Shown piece after piece: positions 43,979 to 56,458 of a stretch of 64,000 nucleotides of DNA. The notes beneath the pieces are model-generated. The model saw only the letters and a program-made list of their open reading frames with translations, did not search any database and had not been told where the DNA came from. The stretch's first letter is position 1. Every line of letters begins with the position of its first letter. Made by a program: the position numbers and the translations under genes. The stretch is from the NCBI GenBank assembly GCA_036429605.1, contig JAVFKD010000002.1:3410001-3474000 (forward strand), read 5' to 3'. Origin of the DNA: Cladobotryum mycophilum. Lineage: Eukaryota; Ascomycota; Sordariomycetes; Hypocreales; Hypocreaceae.

Positions 43979-46036
43979 TGATGAAGGGAATAAATCCTAG
44001 TCAAATAAAATCTATTATTGCGAGTAATAGTGGTAACCGATGCGACAACGGTTGGCATGTTGAGTGCCCGCCTAAGCACACATGATCCTCGTGAGGGGTA
44101 TCTATGTATGTGCGTAATGGTAACAGACAAAACTATGGGGGGGGAACCAAGCATTAATCCTGTAAGTAAATGATCGCGATCCAAAAATCCCTATATCTCA
44201 TGCTGTACAATCCACTCGGCCTGGTGAATGATGAATACCTAATAGAGAATGATGCTCCAGGAGCAGGACCTCCGGAGCGGGACTAGAATGGAGAACCCTA
44301 CCTTCCAGGTTCCATAGTAAGGCGGTGAAGATGCGACCCACGGAGCCCGACATGGAAGCATGGATGGATGTTAGGCTTCAATACACTCATGCCCCATATT
44401 AAGGCAACCTGATTCCAGCCATTGAGGCTGTAATAAATGATTATTGTGTCATGGGGCTGGCAGAAGGACTGATTACACCCAATACTTTCCAAACTGTGGA
44501 GCTGAAAATAATCAGATGCCGGCTCGGCCCCGATGATAAAAGGGGTCATCAATACTTATGCAGGTAGATGCCTAGTAGTAGGTATGTTGTTATACCGCAT
44601 CACTAAACAGACCAGCCTCAAAGACTACCTGGATATGCATTCTAGATCATGTTGATTATGGGATCAAGATCTCCAAAGCCCGGACGATGTAGCCTCGATA
44701 AAGCTACCCAGGGCTGCCCTTTTGGCGTGTTTCCCCTCGGCCACTATAGCGTCTCCAGACGCCTAGCAATTTATGACGGAGAACCTAGAGTGCACACAAT
44801 ACAATACTTGCACTAATCAAAGGCGGCTCCGAGTGGGGGTGCGGAACGGCTGTCGAGATCTGAGCATACCTCATACGTAGCTACAGTATTAGCATACCCG
44901 GATGCAAAAGATTGTCCCCGGATTCCATGTCCGGCTCAGCCGGAGGACAAGGGTACCCCGCTATCCATGCCACCATAAGCACGGAAGGCCTGAAAGAGTA
45001 AATGATGTAAGAAGATACCTAGTAAAGATGGATGTTGTATGCTTCATTGTTGGATTGTATTCCAGGTTGACTAGATGCTTCTCTTCTCAGTTTGAACGGA
45101 ATGGATTCAGCCAGCCATCCCTGATATATGCTCACCAACGAAGAGACCTAAGTAGTGGTGAAAATGGGACTCTGTCCAGCGCTTGCTTCTGGGGCAACAA
45201 ACTGTCTTTGAGCTTCAGTGCCCACCTTCCATGATAGGCTCATCAGCCTTGACAGTGGAACTTGATGCTCCCCCAACAGCTTGCATCTGGATGCCTATAC
45301 ATAGATCCATTACTACGTAGGCCAGGCTTGAGGTCCGGTGGCAATGATTGGCCCAAAACAACCGGAGGCAGGTCCGTACATTCCAGACAGCGCTGTGGTG
45401 ATTAATGGATCCAATATGTATGAATGACCTAATGACAGCCACACTCCCTTCAACCCCACCGGGAGACCTGCATCTCTACCACCAAAAACACAACACATGT
45501 AAGATGGACATGACCTGAAACCTATACTCGATACCTCGTAATGGACGTATCTGGACGCCATTGGGGGAAGGGAAGAAAAGTCTCAATAAAAGCCAATAGC
45601 TTGACGCGACTGTATGAATCCACCGGCCCATACCTTGTCTCCTCGTATCCCCCCCTTGACGAAATGAACTGTCCCCTTCGATCATCCCCCACCCCGTCTA
45701 TTGCCTTGGCTGGCAGCATTTCTCTAGCATCCCTCACAATCCAAACCTAATATGGCCCAGAGCATAGCACCAGAGATCAAGCCTATTTTCTTGACAGTAA
45801 CCTTATCGATTCGTGTAATCGAGTTTCCCCCCTCCTGTGCAGAAGGGGGTCGAGGACGTAAAACTGACCAGTCAGAATGCGCACAGAACCGGAGCATCCT
45901 CCAGATCTCTGACGTTTCTCTGACTTCACCCACACAAACATTATAGCTTGATAGTCATTTTATCAACTACCAGGTATTCAATAGTTGCTGTATTATAATT
46001 CTCTTCCAATATTATCTACCAAACTCCCTCCCAGTC
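43979..46036. other. 2-kb region without a supported gene
   Basis: Between the NLR-like relic and the transcription factor. Scattered short open frames on both strands have no recognisable domains. There is no clear transposon end, RNA gene or tandem array. The part next to 46037 is presumably the transcription factor promoter. Confidence 0.35.
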
Positions 46037-48334
46037 ATGACAGACTCGCATCCGATGCCTACTTTTCGACCACTGTTGCCCTGGCCGCCACCAAAGGGAG
46101 AAGGGAACCAAGATCAGAATGTGCCCTCAAGGCGGAGCGTCGTTGCCGCAGCATGCAATCAATGCCGCCGAGGCAAAGCTAAGGTATACCCTATTCATTC
46201 AGATGTAATCGTGAGCGAAAGGATTTCCTATTTTTAACGCCCATAATACGATTCTATAGTGTGATGCGGGCCGCCCCAAGTGTCGCCGGTGTGCGCGCCT
46301 CGGCAATGAGTGCGAATATGACACAAGTGGTACCGAGACTCGATCCGGTGCTCTCAAACGGAAATTCACGGAGCTCGATAAGAAATCTAGCCTCCAAGAT
46401 GAGCTTATCAAGATCCTGCGCACACGAGAAGCTGCTGATGTTGCTGCCGTCGTTCATCGACTAAGAACTGGTGACGAAATCGAGGCTATAGTCAAGCTCG
46501 TCCGTGATGGTGACCTTCTTCTCCAATGCTCTTTAAAACCGGAAACGAGCTTCCGATATGAGTTCCCCCTCGTCTCCACTATGCCGCACTTTCTATTCAG
46601 CTCAAGAAACCCCTATCTAGACTCCTTACTCTATCACCGGGTTCTCGAGAACCCCAGCGATACCACTGCTGATTACGAAAGGGCATACGATATACCATTT
46701 CATGCCGCAAAGCTTTTTGAACCCCGCCTTGAAAAAGTAAAGGCTTCCAAATGGACACCAGTAACTTCTTCTGATGAACTCGTGCGAACGTTGCTTGAAG
46801 TTTATTTCCAATACGAATACCCCACAAACTGCTTCTTCCACATAGATCACTTTCTCGACGATCTTGCTGCTGGACGGGATGAATACTGTTCCCGCCTGCT
46901 AGTCAATATTATTCTGGCAATCGCCTGCGTGAGTCTCAACCCCTTTCCTCACTGTCCACCAATGCTAACATTGCCATTAGCACGGTCACAGAGCATTTAT
47001 TGATCGCACGACCTTCTGGGACCCTCAGACACTTGGCTATCGCTTTCTGGCAGAAGCCAAACGGATTTGGGAATTGGAAAGAAATGGAAAACCCAAGATT
47101 ACCACGATCCAAGCAGGGGCGCTCATATGTATAAATTCCAACATGGACGGTATAGATGTAATAGGGCTAGAGTACCTACGCCAAGCTATTGCAATGGCTC
47201 AAAAATTTGGCCTCTTCTCGGAAAGATTTGAGGATTGTGATGCAAAACAGAGGGTTTCATATAGTCTTACGGCTTGGAGCCTATATGCATGGCAAGCGTA
47301 GGTGAACCATGGAGCTCGACGTTGCAGTCACCCGCTAATACGCATCTTGAATGTTGCAGTGTACAACTTTTTCACTATTATCAGGAGCCTCTGCTATCCG
47401 AATCACCCGTAATCCCATTATCGGGAGATATGGGGGAGGTTTGGGTGAAATACCCGCACGCGAGAGACCCATGGCCCATCAACCAAAGCCCGGTTTTTTA
47501 CGCTCTCGTTAGATTCCGTGCCATAATCAACGAAATAGGTCTTCGAAACTTTGGTCGCGATAAAGCTAAAGGTCCAATAACACTCGATGAAGCTCTGGCA
47601 TACCGTCAAAAGCTTCTAGATTGGCAACAGTCGCTACCACCTCCACTAACCACGTATCTCGCAGTACTACCTGCACCATTAAAACTTCAGTATGAGATCC
47701 AATGTCCAAATATTGTATACGCTAAAAATTCTATAGCATGCACTTCCACAATATGATGATATGCTTATTTGAACCTCTGGTATCTGGTGAGAGCCCGGAA
47801 ACGCTGAGTGACTCTGAAGGGGATGCGGATATCCTGACGCCAAGCGATATTGTAACTCATTCCAAGATTTGCATGGAATCGGTTATACGCCTTTACTACC
47901 TGCGCCATGGCTTCGACATTTGGGACACCCTCATAATCGTCTATCTTCAGTTTGTTGGGTTCAACACATTGAGGGATCTTGCAATTTCCGATGCGAAGAG
48001 CTACAATTCAATGCTCTCCACAATCCTACTTTGCGCCAAAGGACTTCGAGAACAGACTCGCTTCCAATACATAGCAGAGGCAGTTTTTACATTCCTTCGA
48101 GACAGGATAAAGCCAGAAGTCTCGCATCTACTAAAAGACCTCCCTGAGATTGAGTATGAGGAGGAGAGGAGGGAAATCGTACAGCGAGAGGTCAAGTCCT
48201 CGTATCCGATCAACATGGCGAGCATAACAGATGATCCAGACAATAAACGACTAGACAACATGATCCAGTCATTAAAAGAGGCCAGCATATACGGCAGCAC
48301 AGGTTCTGAGTCCGAATCACCGCCTAAAGACTGA
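46037..48334 (+). CDS. Zn2Cys6 fungal transcription factor
   Basis: Five exons (46037-46183, 46260-46928, 46981-47297, 47360-47689, 47737-48334) close in phase and give 686 residues. The binuclear zinc cluster starts at about residue 40: ACNQCRRGKAK, with the intron after the lysine, then CDAGRPKCRRCARLGNECEY. All six cysteines are present with normal spacing. A coiled-coil-like stretch follows (RKFTELDKKSSLQDELIKIL). The middle is the fungal-specific regulatory domain (EYPTNCFFHIDHFLDDLAAG, LGYRFLAEAKRIWELE, LTAWSLYAWQAVQLFHYYQE). The fourth intron (GTATGAG...CTATAG, 47690-47736) is only 47 nt and joins KLQ-side sequence to HMHFHNMMICLFEP. Targets cannot be deduced; no biosynthetic cluster is visible nearby. 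Confidence 0.88.
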
Positions 48335-51320
48335 GGAACTACATCCGGTATATATACAGGAACCATTGGGTTTCTCATTTCTTTTCATCATTTCATAAGT
48401 CTCATTGGGAGGTCGATTAAGATGGTACAAGGGGAAGGCATTTATCTTAAATGAAGCTGGGCATTTCGGAAGGTCAGTGGCAACGGCCAAGCTCGGTTTA
48501 ATAACGTAATAGCTTGAGGTTGATCGTTAATATGAAGAGGAACGAATAACTACTGACTAGACTTATGAGAATTTAGAACTTTTGATGGTGTAGATGGAGA
48601 CATTATAAGGGGGGATATAGGCTCAGATTGTTTTGTTGTAAGCTTGAAAATAAGGGAACATGTGCCAACTTCAACTTTCCTGTCTTCTAAATCTCAACTT
48701 ACCATACGTAATGAAGAACAAAGCGGTATGCTCACAATCGGGAAATTTATTGTTTAGCGACCAAAACTCCTGAATTTTCACTCCTGAGCCTTGTAGGGTA
48801 TTACAGATAAGGGCATAGGAATACAAGTATACATAGCTGAGTTTACGAAACTGCGGCTCAATTGTGTGAGACAGAGAAGGCTCTCGTGATCAAATACTGC
48901 ATGGCATGGGGTGGTTCAATTTTCCAATGCCATGTTCTAGATACCGTAGCATCCCTTCTCCCCCGGTGCAGGATCCGGCCTCTTTGGCTTCTGACCAGGG
49001 GTTCAGTCGCTCTACTGCAGCAGGATTCGGATGTACATACGCGCTGCGGGCGTCACACACACATCATGTAGAAGCTCGGTTCTGTCACACCGACTTGAGT
49101 TTGATCTCTTTGGAGACGAGGGATGGGGGATGGGAGATGGGGGATGGGCAGATGCATGACACTACCCAAAGGTGTGATGCGAGCACATGGCATATTTGCA
49201 CATGGCAAGTGAAAATTAATTGCCTGGTGTTGAGGAGGGCGTTGTTTTTCGGGGCCAAGAACTGCATGGCGTTCAGCCACAGACACACATGCTCAATGTT
49301 TGCTTTCTGGCGGTCACCTCATCAATGCTCCCGGCAGGCTTCCGACACGATCATGTTCCGATGCCGGCTGAAGACATGTTTCTTCTTTATTTGTCGGGTT
49401 GTTGTCTCCCTTCTTCGTGGTGCTTGATCGGGCAACTCATGCAAGTTCCATGTGTTGAACGTCGTACAGTGTGTGTGATACAAAAGCAGCAATGCAACCA
49501 CATTTTTCTCAACAACATATGGCAATCAATTCGTCGATCAGGAACCAATGACTCTCATGCCTGCTGAAAAGGCATTCCACTGTATCCACCGCATACGAGT
49601 AATATGAACGCCACCCGTGGACCTTTGTTGGTTGGTTACAGCCCGGGCAACGTCGATGTCCGGCTAAAACAGAAATCCGACGTACAATGGCAACCCGACT
49701 AATGATGAAAGAAAACAACGGAATGAAGCTCTTTTTGGTAAGGCAACCCCAGGAAAGATGGTGTCGAGCCCTGCAACAATGCTCTCGGGCTCATCTTCTT
49801 TCCCCGCATTCTTTGCCCCCAGTAAGTTAATACACGAATTAATGATGTTAGGTGCTCCAAAGGGCTGCAGTGCTTCCCTATCCCGGCTTGACATGCTACT
49901 TGTAGGAAGGATCCATCAATGACATGAATATACCATACATTCTGTTGGGACTTTGCTCGGTATGGAAACCATCCCCATGTCCAGAACGCCCATGCTTCCT
50001 TGTACATGAGGAGCCTCGGTCTTTACTGACTCACTCAAAAAAGCTTGTGAAACGAGAGCTCTCCGGGGGCCCTTGATCGTTCCCAGGTGCTCGGGTCTGA
50101 CGGCGTTGTGGGTTGTTCTTGGGAATTGTTTGTGGGTGGCTGTCTTTAGTGGACAGCCGAGAAGCTCTTTGTTTGCCGTTTGGGAGATACAGTTGTTACT
50201 TTCTTCTAACAATTTTGTCTATGAAATTTCCCAACTAGTTCGTGGGAGGAGAGCATTCGGTGTGGCTGGCCAGCGGCTACAGGTAATGAGGCTCTGACTA
50301 CTGCCTTGAATTCCAGCCATGCGTCTCCGTATTATCAGCAGTTTAGATATACGAGCTTACTTTTGTGAATGCTGGATTCTTGCTTCACTAAGCCCGCCAG
50401 AGGTTGTATCATCAGCCACTCTTGGGGTATCTGGAATAAATCCGTAAAAGAGAATTAGGGAATTTTCAACTGAATCCTTTTAAAACTCTCCACAGGAAGT
50501 GACCCAATCCAGCCGTAGTTTTATCGTCATCCAAACGTCAAAACCTGCGGCATTAGGGATCTGCTCAACCCCCTTCAGCGGACACAGCAGCGCAGCTTGA
50601 AACGAAGATCCACAACCTTGAAAAGACGGACGACATGGCGGTCACTGCTGGTGAGACAGACCTAGGGAGCAGCCGCAAGAGGCGGACGAAGACGCTAGAG
50701 CTCTGGCCTCCAAAGCATTGGGTCTATGGATGAGTTTTTTTTTTTTTGGGCGCACCAAGCAAAAGGGACGGAGCGAGGGCCCCCAAATGGAAGATTCGAT
50801 GGCTTCGGCTTCAAGGTTTTGGCCTCAAGACAAGGGCTGCCCAAGTGGTCGGCGGCTTACTGCAAGTTCCTTGCTGTATGTATTTACGGACACTGTGAAA
50901 ACAGAAAATGCCTGTTGCTGCTTGCATGTTGCAGGGCTTAAACTTGCCCCCTCCCCCTGTGATGACGGGGGATCGATTCATGGTAAATGATGATGGACAT
51001 GACAGGGCCGGCAAACGTTCTGCGTGTAACCAGCCCCTCTGGCAAGCAGAAACCAAGAACAAGAGAGGCAAGGCGAAGCTGATTTTCTGGGACCGAAATC
51101 AAACCACCTGCATCCACATCTACAGACGGGAAAGCTCGTCCAGCCGCGCGCCCCAATCAGGGTTATGGTAGTGGAGATCGGGGGGCTGCGAGGCGGGAGG
51201 CTAACGCGTCCCTGGATTCGCGAGTTGAAAAAGGGCTCGGTAAGGTATTGGTCTGGGTTGGGAGAAAGAAAGAGGGCAGACAGACAGAGAGACAGCCCCG
51301 ACCTGAACCCGGCTGGATGC

Positions 51321-51342
51321 AGCGGCGGCGGCGGCGGCGGCG
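51321..51342. repeat. CGG trinucleotide repeat
   Basis: About seven CGG units in the gene-poor region. It sits in no supported reading frame. Confidence 0.85.
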
Positions 51343-51791
51343 CGCTGGGACGGATGACCCCAAAGTCCGTGACGTTGACCGCTGATCACAGAGCAGAGTA
51401 GAGCAGTTGTAGTACAAAGCACGGAGTACGGAGTAGCGAAATACGTTTTATCGTCATATCCAAAGGCCAAGAACTTAAGTTGTCTCTCTTTTTTCCGGCG
51501 GCTGACAAGTTTCTTTGTCGGTGCGGCTTGGATAACATTCGCCTGACACACAACCGGTGCCAAATACTCGAGACATGGAAAATGAAGCCGTCAATGGCCA
51601 GCTAGCTACTTGCAGCTCTACGGAGTAGGGCTATTTGAGATATGGAGACCCAGCTGCAAACCCATATGCACAAGACATTTATATGCACATACATATGCAC
51701 CAAGGGCAAGAAACAAGGGCAAAGACATGCCAGGGCTATTCATTGTCAGTGCTGAGACCTGCGTGACCGGCCTCGCAAATGGGCCTCTCGC

Positions 51792-51809
51792 TTTCTCTCT
51801 CTCTCTCTC
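51792..51809. repeat. CT dinucleotide repeat
   Basis: Pure CT repeat of about eight units, followed by a second shorter CT tract near 51820. Confidence 0.85.
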
Positions 51810-53130
51810 ACCTTGTCTGTCTCTCTAGCTCTCATCGACCCAAGGCAATGGTTCTCAATCTCACCAGGTCAAGAGTACCTTCCTAATGAACTACTGCGGA
51901 AAATAAAATAAAACATGGAACACGGAGTAAAACAGCGGGTTGCGACCGTATGGGGTATTTCTCCGTACGAACTTGTTTCTATCGTGTCTCTAGGGGGGTA
52001 AAGTCACGTAACACTCACCCTCCATCGAGTCACGATTTCATCTCTATGCAACATCAACTATAGATGCTAGTACTACAGACTACAGACTACTACTTGTACT
52101 TGCATTACGGGTGGTTGTTGGTTCCAAAATTCCTTACTACCTTATCTTCCATGCTGCTGCTACGGTTGCTGCTGTTGTTATGCGGTATTAGTCCACGGAT
52201 ATGTGCAGTCCTGTGCTAACGAACCAGCGGGAGAATCCGTACGGGTGCAAGCGTATTCATGCATCGTGTGAAACATGGTGGACCATTTGGATTGGCAATG
52301 CCGTCGCTTCTGTAACACGGCTTCTTTTTTCCCCCATCCTCTCTCTCCTCCCGACTCCTCCTCCTGGTAGAGTCCGGCGAGTATCCGGTCTGCAGACTGA
52401 TGGTTGCGCCGTCCGAGGTGGACGCGACGGACACTGAGGCAGGACAGCCGAAACTTTGCTGTTGTTGCTGAACATGGGCAGCGCGATTTACAGTTGTGCC
52501 ACACGGGCCTGCGCGCCGTTGACGACTTTTTCTCGAACATGGGTATTTGCAGGGAGAACACGCGTTCTGCGACCCTTGCTGTTGTTTGATAAATCCAACG
52601 AGAGACCCAACAGCGGGTGCAGGGACCGAAGATTGAGCGTTGCTTACCTGCCCTATGCAGGCCATACGCGCCGTGTTTGGTGGAATGAACTTTTGTGAAT
52701 ATACTATGTAGTAATACCTACACACATAGATGGACTAATTAATTCAACTGCCTAAATTTTATGCATACCAGGCCTAGGGTTGAGAAACCGACATGCGCCG
52801 AACGACGTCCTTTTTCTTACACGCACCAAAGGCGGAGCAGGATCGGCGAGACAATCTTTTCAGCCTTTACCCTAGATGAAGGTCCACACAATGGAGACGA
52901 AAGACACACACTGTCTTTGTTGGTAGTAGCTGGGGGCCTAACCACAGGTAGGACTAGACAGTCTCCGGTGAAGGTAAAATACAGTTAATGTCAACAGTGT
53001 TCTAGACAGGTCTAATACATACATATACGGAGCATCGTATACAGGTTGGTCCAGGTTGATAGTAAAGCGACAATGCGTACGGGATAGGTGCTCATTCCAA
53101 ATCCGACCTGCCCACGATAGTAATGCAATG

Positions 53131-53158
53131 TCTGGTGTCTGGTGTCTGGTGTCTGGTT
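53131..53158. repeat. Tandem heptamer GTCTGGT, four copies
   Basis: Four perfect tandem copies of a 7-base unit in non-coding sequence. This is a small minisatellite. Confidence 0.85.
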
Positions 53159-53669
53159 CCAGTCGTTGAAGAACCAACAACGCCAACATCGAGCGCCCGC
53201 CTTTGGTAGTGCAAGCCACCAAAGTTAAGACACCAAAAAGAAAGACCGGCCACCCTTTTTTTCGTAACAGGGGAAACCCTTCGAGGTAACTCTACCCTAA
53301 GAGCGACTCAACATCGCGGGCGATCACCAAGAAGTGCTTGTAATATGTACTTGTCCTTGACTTTGTCCCCGTTGTTGCCAGACCCAAGAAACAGGTTATG
53401 GCGTCGAGTTCCAGCAGATAAGCGAAAAGCACGTGGAAGCTTCATGGGGACCCAGGGATTGTTTGATTTGAAGGGAATTGGAGACAATTATGATTGCCAT
53501 GACAAAAGCCAAGAGAACAGAACTTGGATGATCTCGATTTGGGCCCTGCAATTGAACCCCGTGCAGTCATCCAATCTCATCGCCTGCAGTAACCAATATC
53601 AATCAATGTTCAGGTAAGGCAACTCGAATATTCTGTTGGTTTAATTTGCGATGCAATCCCAATTCTTGC

Positions 53670-53687
53670 CACACACACACACACACA
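53670..53687. repeat. CA dinucleotide microsatellite
   Basis: About eight CA units, followed by interrupted CA-rich sequence to 53694. Confidence 0.85.
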
Positions 53688-53980
53688 ACACACAAACGGC
53701 TCAAAGCAATGCACTAGACATGCGAGTTTGCGCTTGAAACAATGTCTTGCAAATGTGCCGACTTAATGCTACCTTGCCTGAGCACAAGACCTAGGGTAGG
53801 GTAGTAATGTGCTGTGTGTACATACCTTATCTTAACACAAATGCTTCGATGCATCTGAACTGACACACCTTAACCTGTCTGTCTTGCCTGTGACTTTATC
53901 TTGTTAACGAGCATCGTCGGGTACTGACCTGACATTGCTTTGACCGTGCATGCTACTCCATACTGTTGAGAAGAGGATCC

Positions 53981-54000
53981 CATGCCATGCCATGCCTTGC
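53981..54000. repeat. Pentamer CATGC tandem repeat
   Basis: Three to four copies of CATGC, the last one degenerate (CTTGC). It is non-coding. Confidence 0.7.
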
Positions 54001-54463
54001 CATCCCCATGATCCCTCCAGCCAATCTGTTTTCTCTTTAAATGAGTTTTCATGTAGCTCATATAACCCATTAGGATATTGCCGAGATGGGAAAGAAGAAA
54101 AAGAAAGTACAGTAGCTTCCCCCCTTTTTGACACAGATGAAGCTGTATCCACAGTTCAATATCCACACCACTTCAAGTTGTTGTCCTTCCCCCTCTTTGT
54201 ACGGAGTACTTGTAGGTAAATAGGTACGTACCTACCAACCGACATGTGCCTCTTGTTGCAAAAATGGCTCTGTGTCGCGTGGAAGGACCCATTCATAACC
54301 TAACTGGCACTTGCCAAATGACTCAAGGTGCAAAGTACTAAGGCACCTACCAAGGGGAAAAAAATTATCATCATCATCACTATCTCTTAAACACAAGCAT
54401 TGTCATCCCATTGACCACTGCCCATATTCCTTCAACCCCAAAACAGAGGGTTCAGAGTGTCGT

Positions 54464-54487
54464 GCAGCAGCAGCAGCAGCAGCAGCA
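54464..54487. repeat. CAG trinucleotide repeat outside a supported gene
   Basis: About eight CAG units. The surrounding frames are short and unsupported, so this is treated as a non-coding microsatellite. Confidence 0.8.
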
Positions 54488-56458
54488 AAACGCGAATCGA
54501 AACCAATCCTCCTCATTCCATCACCCTTGCGAACTACCTGCTGCCGAGCGGAATTATTTTGTGTGCCTTGGAAAGACCATTTACGCTTGGGGGCCGGGTT
54601 CTTTAGCCTGACGTTTCACAACTCCCTGGCTGGTCGGAACCGTAACCCTTGTTTGTAAGCTCGTGTGGAGAGGGGGGAAGAGGGAGGCATACATGGGTCA
54701 AGGATGCTAAGTTTTTCTTCTTCTTGCTTCTTCTGTTGCGGTGGGTGGTGGCCCCCACTGGCTCGAGATTTTCTCTCTCCCCCCGGTGGGTGGCTCAAGT
54801 CTGGTCTGGTCTGGTCGAGTCTGTTTTGTTGTCATCAGAGTGTTTGCTCCATTGTCCTTAGGCATCCAGCCCTGAACTGACCAATTGTTTCTGTTAGTCT
54901 CGAAAGACCCAATCAGAGTCGCGCGCATGTCTGCCCAGAAATGTGCTCTATGCATTGTCCTGCATGCAATTCACCTTCACGGGCAGATGGCCCAGAAACC
55001 CGTGTGGCCTATGTCGTCGTTCCTGCATATTGATAGTGGAGCTGCGCTATAATACTACTACTACGTCGTCGCCGAGGGAGTCTCTGACGATCGGGGACCG
55101 CCCAGTGTCGAGGCCAGCCTGTGAGCCAATGATTACAGCCGCTTGTGCATGTCTGTTTACTAAGACCGCTGCAACCAACATTGCTGCAGCGCGGACCCGA
55201 AGCAGCGGGTTGAGCCAATCCACAACGGTCTACCTATTGACCAGCCAATTGGCTTTTTCTGGTTCCTGGCCGGTCTTCTTGCCTTGCCTTGACTTGACTT
55301 GTGGACACACCTTAATCCTGGTCCTATACTTAGCAAAATGCTACAGTAATCGGTTAGGACCCATCGCCGCCCTGCCTGACACGGGATACATGGGTTCCCA
55401 TTTCCTGCCTCTCGTCTGGTACGTACCTCGATACCCTTGCTCTACCTCGCGGCGCGGGCTGTGTCCTGGGTCCTGTCTCTTTCTTCGTGTGTCCTGGACA
55501 AACATGCAGCGCGGATGCCCGCACACATTTGCCGTGAGAATGATGCCGTCGTGGCACCCAGTTGTTGTGACTGCACCTACGGGCCATGTCCGCGTCACTT
55601 CACTCTCCAAGCTTCACCCATTCGGCCCCCGACATCAACAACCATCGATCGACCTTGGATCTTCACTGCCCTCTGTGGCTGCGAGTCTAAAGATGCTCAA
55701 CGGTTGAGACACGCCGTCAACCGCCATCTCAGACACACCGGCATCTCAAAGGTCCATTCATTAATTGCCCTTTGCATTCGCCATTCATTTGCGTCGGCAA
55801 TAGAGCTCGTCACGCCCTAATCATCGTCCATATTGCCTGCTGAGTACATGGGTTCTCGTTCCTGCATTCTGTGCACCTAGGTACATGGGTGCTGGCGCGC
55901 AAAATGCAATGTGCATACTTTAACTGCGCATATACAAGTATCTGCCTGTATTGTATGTATGTATGCACTGTTCTTTTTGCATTCTATGGCCCAATCGGTA
56001 TCCCTAACTGCCTTATCCCGGCCATCCGCACCACCCAATATCCCAGTTGCAAAGGTCCTCTTTGACCGAAGCGAACAGGGCATCTTCCCCACTACCTAGC
56101 TTCAAGGGTTGCCCGGTCCTCACTCCTGACCTGGGGTCATTCGCAGCCCCCAATTTTGGACGAAACTCTCAAAACGGACATACAAGTAGGAGGATTCGTC
56201 TCGACTTATAATATCACCTCCTCTTGCTAGACGTCCACCCCACGTTTCTCCCCTGCTTACTGTCATCTATTTCACCAAAAATCATCCCCTTGCCCTTCTA
56301 CACCCTTACACATACGGAGTAACGGAGCTGAGAAGTGACGCCTGTATCATCGGCCGAACAACGAACAAATCGCGTCTTTCTTCACCCTGGATCAAACACG
56401 TCGCATATCTCCAGAGGGCACGGCCTGTCGTCGCCCTCTGCCACTGCACTGACCAGCC

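Larger units (their letters stand above)
48335..56458. other. 8.1-kb gene-poor region upstream of the CRIB protein
   Basis: No conserved coding frame is recognised on either strand. The longest frames (54943-55707 plus, 254 codons; 52216-52725 minus, 169 codons) show no domain and no splice-supported extension. The region is rich in simple repeats (CGG, CAG, CT, CA and a GTCTGGT heptamer) and contains five or six of the recurring ACGGAGTA octamers. Its right part (about 55.8-56.46 kb) is pyrimidine-rich and looks like the leader and promoter of the CRIB gene. It may hold long untranslated leaders, non-coding transcripts or decayed sequence. Confidence 0.45.

Noticed and set aside
43979..46036. 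Possible transposon remnant between the NLR-like relic and the transcription factor
   Set aside because: No terminal repeats, target duplications or transposase-like frames were seen.
52216..52725. 169-codon minus-strand open frame in the gene-poor island
   Set aside because: No domain, no supporting splice structure, low-complexity Gln/Ser content; likely chance.
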